8,537 nt of DNA from Comamonas sp. lk (lineage in GTDB: Bacteria; Pseudomonadota; Gammaproteobacteria; Burkholderiales; Burkholderiaceae_C). The notes beneath the pieces were generated by a model. That model saw only the letters and a list, made by a program, of their open reading frames with translations, did not search any database and was not told where the DNA came from. The position numbers and the translations under genes are program-made. Positions 1 through 8,301 of this stretch are shown here, in pieces; position 1 is the stretch's first letter; every line of letters starts with the position of its first letter. The stretch spans positions 1 to 8,537 of the forward strand of contig CAMCJY010000068.1 of assembly GCA_945875225.1 (NCBI GenBank), written 5' to 3'.

Positions 1-288
1 TGCGAAGGCAGCGAAGTCAAAACCGTCGAAGGCCTGGCCAGCGGCGGCGTGCTGCATGCGCTGCAAGACGGCTTTTACAAAGAGCATGGCCTGCAATGCG
101 GCTATTGCACCCCGGGCATGCTGATGCGCGCTTACCGCCTGTTGCAAGACAACCCCAACCCCACCGAGCAGGAAGTGCGCGTGGGCATGTCGGGCAATTT
201 GTGCCGCTGCACCGGCTACCAAAACATCGTCAAATCGGTTTTGCACGCCGCAGCCGCGCTGCGCGATGCCCAACCCGTCGCCGCTTAA
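1..288 (+). CDS. coxS: Aerobic CO dehydrogenase small (iron-sulphur) subunit, 3' part
   Basis: This is the last 95 codons of the [2Fe-2S] subunit of aerobic CO dehydrogenase, which passes electrons from the Mo/Cu centre in CoxL to the FAD subunit CoxM. The reading frame is open from the first base and ends at TAA (286-288); the full protein is normally about 160-170 residues, so the N-terminal plant-ferredoxin-type domain is largely off the left edge. What remains is the C-terminal helical domain with its four cluster cysteines in the family pattern: CGYCTPGM and LCRCTGYQNIV (C-x2-C and C-x-C). This domain is shared by all xanthine-oxidase-family small subunits; the assignment to CoxS depends on the form I coxL that follows 24 nt later. 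No internal damage is seen. Confidence 0.93.
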   Translation, partial: CEGSEVKTVEGLASGGVLHALQDGFYKEHGLQCGYCTPGMLMRAYRLLQDNPNPTEQEVRVGMSGNLCRCTGYQNIVKSVLHAAAALRDAQPVAA

Positions 289-300
289 CACCCCAGACCG

Positions 301-306
301 AAGGAG
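301..306 (+). promoter_or_regulatory. Strong ribosome binding site of coxL
   Basis: AAGGAG lies 6 nt before the ATG at 313 and fixes that start. It is the best Shine-Dalgarno match among the + strand genes here, in keeping with high expression of the structural subunit. Confidence 0.8.
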
Positions 307-312
307 ACCTTC

Positions 313-2715
<2,403 letters not shown>

Positions 2716-2737
2716 CACGCGGCTTTGCACCAACCCA

Positions 2738-2778
2738 GGGCCGGTGCGCGTAAGCGCACCAGCCCTTTTCCTTTTTTT
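2738..2778 (+). terminator. Hairpin plus T-tract between coxL and coxG (terminator or attenuator)
   Basis: A perfect 7-bp stem, GGTGCGC (2743-2749) and GCGCACC (2754-2760), closes a GTAA loop. It can be extended by GGG (2738-2740) and CCC (2763-2765) across a small internal loop, and is followed by TTTT-CC-TTTTTTT (2766-2778). This is the layout of a factor-independent terminator reading in the + direction only; there is no T-tract on the other side. It sits in the 83-nt gap, the largest within the cox cluster here. Because coxG-coxD-coxE follow in the same direction and no clear new promoter is visible, partial termination (more coxSL than accessory mRNA) is the likeliest role. Efficiency cannot be judged by eye. 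Confidence 0.65.
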
Positions 2779-2798
2779 AAACAGTAGAAAGTGCGCGC

Positions 2799-3446
2799 AT
2801 GGAAGTCGTGATTGAAAAGCAGTACCCGGTGAGTGCGGGTATCCCCGCAGCCTGGGCCGTCTTGTCGGATATGCATGCCCTGGCCACTTGCATGCCCGGT
2901 GCGCAAATTACCGAAGACATTGACGCCACCCACTTCAAGGGCGGTGTGCGCGTGAAGGTCGGGCCCGCCGTGGCCGCATTTGCCGGCACGATTGAAATTC
3001 TGGCGCTGGACGCGGCCACGCATACCCTGAAGATGCTGGGCAAAGGCGCGGACAAAGGCGGCTCGTCGGCGTCCATGGAATTGACCGCTTCTTTGCTGCC
3101 CGGCGAGAACGGCCACTGCGTGTTGGCCGGCCATGCCGCAGTGATCGTGAACGGCAAATTCGCGCAGTTTGGCGGGCGCATGATGAACTCGGTATCCGAC
3201 ATGATCTTGGCGCAATTTGCCGAGGTGTTTTCGCAAAAGGCGCAAGCCTTGCAAGCCAGTGCGCCAGCGGATGCGGCGGATACCGCTGCCGCTGGCGCTC
3301 AGGCGCACCCAGCCAGCCCCGGTGCAGCAGCGCCCAGTGCCCCGGCCGCACCGTTGGTGGCGACCGAGTTCAATGCGCTGGGCTTGGTCTGGTCTTTGAT
3401 CAAGCAATTTTTTGCCGGCCTGTTCGGCAAAAAGCCGAGGGCATGA
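2799..3446 (+). CDS. coxG: CoxG-family SRPBCC protein, CO dehydrogenase membrane/quinone partner
   Basis: A 215-residue protein of the CoxG family (SRPBCC/START-like fold). CoxG proteins help attach CO dehydrogenase to the cytoplasmic membrane, and a mycobacterial CoxG has been reported to bind a quinone and carry electrons from the enzyme to the respiratory chain. Residues 1 to about 148 are the SRPBCC domain, with the family-like stretch ATCMPGAQI near the N-terminus and VNGKFAQFGGRM towards its end. Next comes an Ala/Pro-rich linker (about 149-185). The last ~25 residues (LGLVWSLIKQFFAGLFGKK region) form a hydrophobic, Lys-ended segment that fits an amphipathic membrane anchor. It directly follows coxL, and its stop overlaps the coxD start in ATGA. 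The start ATG has only a weak purine-rich site upstream (around 2783-2790), but the protein start matches the family. No signal peptide, so it acts on the cytoplasmic side. Confidence 0.9.
   Translation: MEVVIEKQYPVSAGIPAAWAVLSDMHALATCMPGAQITEDIDATHFKGGVRVKVGPAVAAFAGTIEILALDAATHTLKMLGKGADKGGSSASMELTASLLPGENGHCVLAGHAAVIVNGKFAQFGGRMMNSVSDMILAQFAEVFSQKAQALQASAPADAADTAAAGAQAHPASPGAAAPSAPAAPLVATEFNALGLVWSLIKQFFAGLFGKKPRA
3409..3433 (+). repeat. Perfect 9-bp inverted repeat at the end of coxG
   Basis: TTTTTGCCG (3409-3417) and CGGCAAAAA (3425-3433) are exact inverted copies around a 7-nt loop, 9 nt before the coxD ATG. The stretch codes for part of the CoxG C-terminal anchor (Phe-Phe-Ala-Gly-Leu-Phe-Gly-Lys), so codon choice for Phe/Gly/Lys could produce it by chance. 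If formed in mRNA, the hairpin would lie next to the coxD initiation region. No T-tract follows it, so it is not a terminator. Confidence 0.45.
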
Positions 3447-4402
3447 GTCAGGCCACTGTGCCGCCTAGCCCGCAGGGCTTGCGCGAACAATTATTTGGCG
3501 CCGGGTATATCGCCGACGAGGACGTAGCCAGCCTGGTCTGGATGGCTTTGTCGCTGGAGCGGCCCATGCTGATCGAGGGCGAGGCCGGGGTGGGCAAGAC
3601 GGCCATTGCTGCAGCTTGTGCACGTGCTTTGGGTCGCCCGCTGCTCCGTTTGCAATGCTATGAAGGCCTGGACCTAGGCCAAGCGGTGTATGAATGGAAT
3701 TACAGCCGCCAGTTGCTGGAGATTCGCCTGACCGAAGTGGGCGCGGTCAGTGCCACCACAGGGGTCGCCGGTAGCGCTCAAGAGGCCCTGCGCAGCAATT
3801 TGTTTTCTGAAGAGTTTTTGCTGCAACGCCCTTTGCTGCAAGCCATACGCAGCGAAGTGCCTTGCGTCTTGCTGATTGACGAAATCGACCGCGCAGACGA
3901 GGCCTTTGAAGCGTTTTTGCTGGAGATGCTGTCCGAGTTTCAGATCAGTATTCCCGAATTGGGCACCCTGAGCGCACGCAGCAAACCGTTGGTGGTGCTA
4001 ACCAGCAATGGCACCCGCGATTTATCGGACGCGCTGCGCCGCCGCTGCCTGTTCCATTACCTGGACTTTCCCAGCCTGGCGCGCGAAATGCACATTGTGC
4101 GCACCCTCGTGCCCGAAGCGGCGAGCCGCCTGGTGGAAGAGTCCGTGGCCTTTGTGCAGCGCCTGCGCAAAGAGGACCTGGACAAAACGCCCGGCATTGC
4201 CGAAACCCTGGACTGGGTGCGCGTGCTCTTCAAACTCGGCCTCCAAGAGTTGCCGCAAGACCCAGCGCTACTCAGCCATTCGCTGGCTGCGCTGCTGAAA
4301 ACGCGTAATGACCGCTGGGGCGTGACGCCCGAACGCGTGGCCAAGCTGATAGACGGCCCGCGTATCGGCCAGGACGTGGGCGTGGCCGGCGGCTTGAAGT
4401 AA
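3443..4402 (+). CDS. coxD: CoxD, MoxR-family AAA+ ATPase for CO dehydrogenase maturation
   Basis: A 319-residue AAA+ ATPase. In O. carboxidovorans CoxD is needed to sulphurate the molybdenum centre of CoxL before copper is inserted, acting as a chaperone-like unfoldase. Visible motifs are Walker A G46-E-A-G-V-G-K-T53, Walker B V142-L-L-I-D146-E147, the sensor-1 Asn189 in LTSNGTRD, and an Arg cluster R199-R201 in ALRRRC that can supply the arginine finger. All catalytic residues are present. MoxR ATPases work in pairs with VWA proteins, and the VWA partner coxE follows after 14 nt. The start overlaps the coxG stop (ATGA, 3443-3446), so translation is probably coupled; GAGGG at 3437-3441 is too close to the ATG to be an ideal ribosome site. 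Membrane segments are not seen. Confidence 0.94.
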   Translation: MSQATVPPSPQGLREQLFGAGYIADEDVASLVWMALSLERPMLIEGEAGVGKTAIAAACARALGRPLLRLQCYEGLDLGQAVYEWNYSRQLLEIRLTEVGAVSATTGVAGSAQEALRSNLFSEEFLLQRPLLQAIRSEVPCVLLIDEIDRADEAFEAFLLEMLSEFQISIPELGTLSARSKPLVVLTSNGTRDLSDALRRRCLFHYLDFPSLAREMHIVRTLVPEAASRLVEESVAFVQRLRKEDLDKTPGIAETLDWVRVLFKLGLQELPQDPALLSHSLAALLKTRNDRWGVTPERVAKLIDGPRIGQDVGVAGGLK

Positions 4403-4416
4403 ATAGGTACTCGGTC

Positions 4417-5625
4417 ATGCTGCCCACCGCGACCGACCCGCGCCAGCAACTCGCTGATTTCGCGCACTATTTGCGCGAACACGGTTTTGCCTTGGGCTTT
4501 GCCGAAATCAATCTGATGCTGCGCGCCGCCAGCGCTTTGCCGCTGGCGCAGTGGAAACGCACCGAGGCCTTATGGCGCGCGATTGCCAGCGGCAGCCAAG
4601 CGCAATGGGCCAAGTACCCGGATTTGCACCAGGCCTTCTGGTTTCCGCACAAAGTGCGTGGCACCACGCGCACCTCGGGCCTGCAACACAAGCCGCGCCA
4701 TTTACAGCAACTAGTGCAGCAAATGCACCAGGACATGGCGCAGCAAGCAGGCAACACGCCGCCGGGCCAGCCGCAATCGAGTCTGGGCCAGGCCGACGAT
4801 GCGGCGGTGGGCGACAGCGAGAACGGCGGCGAAAGCCAACGTGCCCAAGCCGGTGCCAGCCGCCATGCCGCGCCCGATGAACGCGATTTCGCGGACTGGC
4901 TGCCCGGGGATCTGGACCGCTTTGAACCTCTGGTGCGCGCGCTCAAGCGGCGCATGCACACGCAGCTCACGCGCCGTCGCCAGCATGACTTGCACGCGGG
5001 CGCAGTGCATCTGCGCCGCTCCATGCGCGCGGCCCTGGCCAGCGGCGGCGAGCTGATTGCCCTGCACCGCACCCAAGCGCGCCGCCGCACCCCACGGGTG
5101 GCGGTGTTGGTCGATGTCAGCCGCTCGATGGAAGTGCATGCGCAATTTTTTCTGCGCCTAAGCCGCGCTTTTGTGGAAGTGCTGCAAGCGCGGGCCTTTG
5201 TGTTTCACACCCGGCTGGCCGAGGTGACACCCCTCATGAAACAGCGCAGCGAACGGGTGCAGGAAAAAATCAATGCGGTGACCTTTGGTTTTGGCGGCGG
5301 CACGCACATTGCGTCCTGCTTGCAAGAAGCGGTGGACTTGCACATGGGCCGCTGGTTGCGCCGCGGCGACGTGTTTTTGGTCTTTAGCGATGGTTACGAC
5401 ACCGACCCACCAGAGGCGCTGGGCGACTTGCTGGCGCGCCTGCATGCGCGCGGCGTGCGCGTCTGCTGGCTGCACCCGACCAGAGAGCTGCCGCAATCCG
5501 AAGCCATTCAAGGCGCACGACCGTTTATCCACCGCGCTATGCCGGCCCATAATCTGGCTAGCCTGGCGCGCCTACCCGACTTGCTGCGCAGCACACTTTT
5601 TTCCACCCACACACACAAGGCCTAA
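4417..5625 (+). CDS. coxE: CoxE, VWA-domain protein for CO dehydrogenase maturation
   Basis: A 402-residue CoxE-family protein. In O. carboxidovorans CoxE works with CoxD and is implicated in inserting copper into the Mo-S site of CoxL. The N-terminal ~90 residues form a helical region, followed by a low-complexity Gln/Gly/Ser-rich hydrophilic linker (about 91-150). The VWA domain starts near residue 225. A complete MIDAS metal site is visible: D233-V-S235-R-S237, T296 in GGGTHIAS, and D325 in FSDGYD. It lies 14 nt after coxD and 2 nt before the mocA-like gene, so it belongs to the same transcript. The ATG at 4417 has only a weak upstream site (TAGGT, 4405-4409). Its length is near that of known CoxE proteins. 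No export signal, consistent with cytoplasmic maturation of CoxL. Confidence 0.93.
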   Translation: MLPTATDPRQQLADFAHYLREHGFALGFAEINLMLRAASALPLAQWKRTEALWRAIASGSQAQWAKYPDLHQAFWFPHKVRGTTRTSGLQHKPRHLQQLVQQMHQDMAQQAGNTPPGQPQSSLGQADDAAVGDSENGGESQRAQAGASRHAAPDERDFADWLPGDLDRFEPLVRALKRRMHTQLTRRRQHDLHAGAVHLRRSMRAALASGGELIALHRTQARRRTPRVAVLVDVSRSMEVHAQFFLRLSRAFVEVLQARAFVFHTRLAEVTPLMKQRSERVQEKINAVTFGFGGGTHIASCLQEAVDLHMGRWLRRGDVFLVFSDGYDTDPPEALGDLLARLHARGVRVCWLHPTRELPQSEAIQGARPFIHRAMPAHNLASLARLPDLLRSTLFSTHTHKA

Positions 5626-5627
5626 GC

Positions 5628-6308
5628 ATGGGATGTTTACTCAAACAAGGTGGCGGACTCTATGCCCGCTTGCGCATAGGCGCCGTGCTGCGGGCCGCCG
5701 GCCAGGGCAGCCGCATGGGCGGTGTCGCCAAGTCGCTTATCACGCTGCAAGGCGTGCCCCTGATCAAGCGCCAGTTGATTGCGCTCAGTGGCGCGGGGGT
5801 CGATGAGGTGGTGGTGGTCACCGGCCATGCGCGCGATGCGGTTGAAGCCAGTATTGCGTCCTTTCCTGTGACCTTGGCCTACAACCCGGACTTTGCGCTG
5901 GGCCAGCAAAGCTCGGTGCGCTGCGGCCTGAATGCTTTGCGCGGTAATTTCGATGCAGTGCTGGTGGCCCTGGCGGACCAGCCGCTGTTAGGCGCTGCCG
6001 ATTTGACGGAGTTGATAGCCGCCTTCAAAAAACGCGCCAGCGGCCATGTGCTGGTGCCTATGGTCGATGGGCAGCGCGGCAACCCCTTGGTGATGGACGA
6101 TGTGGCGCTCGCCGACATCCGCGCAAGTAGCGTCAACTTGGCCTGCCGCAACTTTGTCGAAAACCAGCCCGCTTTGGTGCATCTGCACCACACCAGCAAC
6201 ACGCGCTTTGTCACCGACCTGGACACACTGCAAGACATCGAAGCCTTGGCCACGCGCACCGGCTGGAAGCTGGAGTTACCGCAAGCGCTGGCCGACGCGC
6301 AGGCATGA
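5628..6308 (+). CDS. mocA: MocA/MobA-like molybdopterin nucleotidyltransferase
   Basis: A 226-residue nucleotidyltransferase of the MobA-like NTP transferase fold. The likely job is to join CMP to molybdopterin, making the cytosine dinucleotide cofactor that CO dehydrogenases use; the operon position supports the CTP-type (MocA) role over GTP-type MobA. Visible motifs are the nucleotide-binding loop L21-R-A-A-G-Q-G-S-R-M-G-G-V-A-K35, the metal-site stretch LADQPLL with D117, GQRGNPLV (149-156), and D197/D199 in FVTDLDT. R22 sits where members usually have a hydrophobic residue before AAG, and about 16 residues precede the first strand, slightly more than usual. The start is 2 nt after coxE with AAGG (5617-5620) 7 nt before the ATG. 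Its stop overlaps the next gene in ATGA. CTP specificity is inferred from context and the DQP motif, not proven. Confidence 0.85.
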   Translation: MGCLLKQGGGLYARLRIGAVLRAAGQGSRMGGVAKSLITLQGVPLIKRQLIALSGAGVDEVVVVTGHARDAVEASIASFPVTLAYNPDFALGQQSSVRCGLNALRGNFDAVLVALADQPLLGAADLTELIAAFKKRASGHVLVPMVDGQRGNPLVMDDVALADIRASSVNLACRNFVENQPALVHLHHTSNTRFVTDLDTLQDIEALATRTGWKLELPQALADAQA

Positions 6309-6997
6309 GCGAGGCCTTCACCGGACAATGGCCGGTGCCCATGGGACGGTACCGCTTTGCCGGTGCGGCCGATATCAACCCGGTGCTCTCGCGCGTGTTT
6401 GCCAGCATGCGCGCCACCGATGTGGCCCTGCACCCGGAGCGCGCTGGTGCGTTTTACGCCAGCGAGGATGATTTGCTCAACCGCGTAGACGTGCCCGAGT
6501 TCCGCGCGCTGGTGCAGTTCATCGTGCAGTCGCTGCAAGACACCGCGCAGCGCGCCAATGCGCAGGTCTGGCCACCGGGCCAGCAGCCGCTGCAATTGCT
6601 CCTTACCGGCGTATGGTTTCAGATTCAAAACGGCGCGGCTTTTCATGATGTGCACACCCACGGCAATTGCTCTTGGTCTGGCGTGTATTACCTGCAAATC
6701 GACCCGCCGGAAAAACGCGCCAAGCATGCGCAGTGGGGCGCGCAGAATGGCGTGACGCGCTTTTACAGCCCGATGTTTCCGCTGCTGGGCGGCGCGCACA
6801 TGGACATGGGCAACGCCTTCATGCAAAACGCCACCCTAGACATCAGCCCGCAAGAAGGAGAGCTGGTACTTTTCCCTGCATTCTTGCCCCACAAAGCCAT
6901 GCCTTACGAAGGCGCGCACGAGCGCATCATCCTGTCCTTCAACGCGCAAATCCACGCGCCGCAAGGCAACCAGATTTACCGCTACGCGGGAACTTGA
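6305..6997 (+). CDS. Putative Fe(II)/2-oxoglutarate-type oxygenase in the cox operon
   Basis: A 230-residue protein that resembles the small putative 2OG-Fe(II) oxygenases of the double-stranded beta-helix (cupin-like) fold. The evidence is a first metal-binding stretch, F113-H-D-V-H-T-H119, running into SWSGVYYLQID (the family form is H-x-H-p-n-x-x-S-G-V-Y-Y-L). The second half holds G185-E-L-V-L-F-P-A-F-L-P-H196, where H196 is the distal metal His, and E206-R-I-I-L-S-F-N213, where R207 could hold 2-oxoglutarate. Candidate ligands are H117, H119 (or D115) and H196; the exact carboxylate ligand is not clear by eye. The start overlaps the mocA-like stop (ATGA, 6305-6308), so it is co-translated with CO dehydrogenase maturation genes. 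This gene is not part of the well-known O. carboxidovorans cox set. The substrate is unknown; hydroxylation of CoxL Arg381 is my hypothesis. No signal peptide. Confidence 0.75.
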   Translation: MSEAFTGQWPVPMGRYRFAGAADINPVLSRVFASMRATDVALHPERAGAFYASEDDLLNRVDVPEFRALVQFIVQSLQDTAQRANAQVWPPGQQPLQLLLTGVWFQIQNGAAFHDVHTHGNCSWSGVYYLQIDPPEKRAKHAQWGAQNGVTRFYSPMFPLLGGAHMDMGNAFMQNATLDISPQEGELVLFPAFLPHKAMPYEGAHERIILSFNAQIHAPQGNQIYRYAGT

Positions 6998-7008
6998 TGA
7001 GGGCAGGC

Positions 7009-7317
7009 TCAAGGCGCCACTTCTATCGCCTTCACCACAAATTTTCCGTCTTCGCGTACTGCCACAAAGCGCACTTTGTCGCCAGGCTTGGCTGCCTCTA
7101 GCAATGCCGGGTCTTTGACGGTAAAGACCATGGTCATGGGGGGCATGTCCAAGGATTTGATTTCGCCATGTTGGATGGTGATTTTCTGGTTGTCGCGGTC
7201 CACTTTGCGCACCTCGCCTTGTGCTTTGTCCTCGCTTTGTGACCAGGAAGCCGAGGGTAAAAATGTAAGAGATAGGAGTGCAAGGGACGCCAAAAAGCGA
7301 GTCGCTAATGCGGGCAT
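7009..7317 (-). CDS. CusF-like periplasmic copper-binding protein
   Basis: A 102-residue small periplasmic copper carrier of the CusF family (OB-fold-like beta barrel). Residues 1 to about 26 are a signal peptide (hydrophobic core FLASLALLSLTFL, then Ser-Ala-Ser-Trp-Ser). The mature part aligns well by eye with E. coli CusF: ITIQHGEIKSLDMPPMTMVF stands against the metal-site strand, giving H50, M61 and M63 as ligands. The position of the unusual CusF Trp44 (cation-pi contact to copper) is Met58 here. The ATG at 7317 is chosen because it opens a good signal peptide and has GAAGG (7326-7330 on the + strand as CCTTC) 8 nt upstream; the frame stays open further upstream but only as a shadow of the preceding gene. 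It lies 11 nt after the DUF411 gene and is the last gene of the copper operon. Its stop is 11 nt from that of the convergent oxygenase gene. Confidence 0.88.
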   Translation of the reverse strand: MPALATRFLASLALLSLTFLPSASWSQSEDKAQGEVRKVDRDNQKITIQHGEIKSLDMPPMTMVFTVKDPALLEAAKPGDKVRFVAVREDGKFVVKAIEVAP

Positions 7318-7328
7318 GGTGTCGGCCT

Positions 7329-7796
7329 TCAGGGGTAAGCGTGGAAAACCGTGCTGCTGCCGTCCCTGGCAATGAGCAAGACTTTGAACGGGTCTTTGCG
7401 GCCTTGGTAGATCGCGCCGTCCATGCCCGGCGAACCCACCGGCATGCCCGGTACGGCCAGCCCCACGGCCTGCGGCTTTTCGCGCAGCAAACGGCGGATG
7501 TCTGTGGCCGGGACATGGCCTTCCAGCGCATAGCCCTGCACGCTGGCGGTGTGGCAAGAGCCTAGCGCATCAGGTATGCCCAGGCGCTTGCGCGCCGCAT
7601 CGTTGCCCTGGTCATTGACCTTGACGCTAAAGCCTGCTTGCTTGAGGTGTGCGACCCAGTCCTTACAGCAGCCGCAATTCGGGTCTTTCCAGACCTCGAC
7701 CGACACCGCCGCCTGCGCACCCATGACCGGTCCGGCCAGCAGTGCCAGGCCTATTTGCAGGCATTGGCGGCGCGTGGTTTTAGTGCTTGTGCGCAT
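7329..7796 (-). CDS. DUF411/CopG-like metal-binding protein, exported
   Basis: A 155-residue protein of the DUF411 family (CopG-like), found in copper and metal resistance operons; Vibrio cholerae CopG of this family has a thioredoxin-like fold and binds copper. The signature WKDPNCGCCKDW holds C41, C43 and C44, with further family residues C81-H82 in GSCHTA, H94 in EGHVP, and the late VPGMPVGSPGMDG stretch (M118, M125). The first ~30 residues form a signal peptide ending near AQAA; it carries twin arginines in T8-R-R-Q-C-L-Q14, so Tat export is possible. The start is well supported by AAGGAG 7 nt upstream. Its first 17 bases overlap the end of the cupredoxin gene. Function is presumed to be periplasmic copper binding or redox handling; the precise reaction is not known. 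Confidence 0.9.
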   Translation of the reverse strand: MRTSTKTTRRQCLQIGLALLAGPVMGAQAAVSVEVWKDPNCGCCKDWVAHLKQAGFSVKVNDQGNDAARKRLGIPDALGSCHTASVQGYALEGHVPATDIRRLLREKPQAVGLAVPGMPVGSPGMDGAIYQGRKDPFKVLLIARDGSSTVFHAYP

Positions 7797-8301
7797 CGTG
7801 TTGCTCCTTGTTTGTTACCGGCGCTTTACCTTTGGCCACTTCAATCCTGCCTTTCATGCCGGCCTCGTAATGACCGGGGCGCAAACAGGCAAAGTCCAGC
7901 GTCATGGCGTTGGTGAAATGCCAGACTAGTTCGCCCTGTGCGCCGGGCGCAAGGCTGAGCATATTGGGCTCTTCATGTTCCATATCAGGGAATTTTTGCA
8001 TGGCTTTGGCGTGGGCTTTCAAGTCTTTGATAGTTCCCAGCACCAGCTCATGTGGCACAGCGCCGGTATTGCGCACGACCAGGCGTATGGTTTCCCCTTG
8101 CTTCACGCGCAAAGTGGCCGGCACAAAGCGCATGTTGTCCTGCATGTCTACGGTGACGGTGCGGCTGACTTTAGCGGCCAAACCGGGCTCACCGATGGAG
8201 GGGCCATCGTGGGCGTGGCCGCCACCATGCTTGCCGCTCGCTTGTGCCGCAAAGCTGGCGATAGAAATGAAAAGGAGCAGACTTAGACTTTTTAGTGACA
8301 T
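7780..8301 (-). CDS. Secreted type 1 cupredoxin with His-rich ends (CopI-like)
   Basis: A 173-residue exported blue/green copper protein. Residues 1 to about 22 are a signal peptide (LKSLSLLLFISIASFAAQA). The mature N-terminus has a His-rich stretch, K24-HGGGHAHDG, and the C-terminus ends in EQHDAHKH; both may bind extra metal. The cupredoxin domain (about 46-156) has all type 1 copper ligands: H84 in VPHEL, then C139-L-R-P-G-H144-Y-E-A-G-M149. This layout resembles the periplasmic cupredoxin CopI, which protects Rubrivivax from copper, although electron transfer is an alternative. ATG 8301 is chosen because it gives a compact signal peptide; a TTG six codons upstream (8319) is also in frame and neither has a clear Shine-Dalgarno site. 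It is first in the copper operon, so its promoter should lie in 8302-8495; I see no convincing -35/-10 pair or CueR-type palindrome there. Confidence 0.88.
   Translation of the reverse strand: MSLKSLSLLLFISIASFAAQASGKHGGGHAHDGPSIGEPGLAAKVSRTVTVDMQDNMRFVPATLRVKQGETIRLVVRNTGAVPHELVLGTIKDLKAHAKAMQKFPDMEHEEPNMLSLAPGAQGELVWHFTNAMTLDFACLRPGHYEAGMKGRIEVAKGKAPVTNKEQHDAHKH
7804..7809 (-). promoter_or_regulatory. Ribosome binding site of the DUF411 gene
   Basis: AAGGAG on the - strand (CTCCTT on +) lies 7 nt before the ATG at 7796. It sits inside the last codons of the upstream cupredoxin gene and fixes the start of the DUF411 protein, which therefore has its own strong initiation site despite the gene overlap. 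Confidence 0.75.

Noticed and set aside
5879..6826. 315-codon - strand frame opposite the mocA-like and oxygenase genes
   Set aside because: Both + strand genes have clear family motifs and coupled starts; the antisense product has no domain and biased composition.
7318..7557. N-terminal extension of the CusF-like protein in the same frame up to 7557
   Set aside because: The extension only shadows the DUF411 gene in another frame and would bury the signal peptide; the ATG at 7317 has its own GAAGG site.
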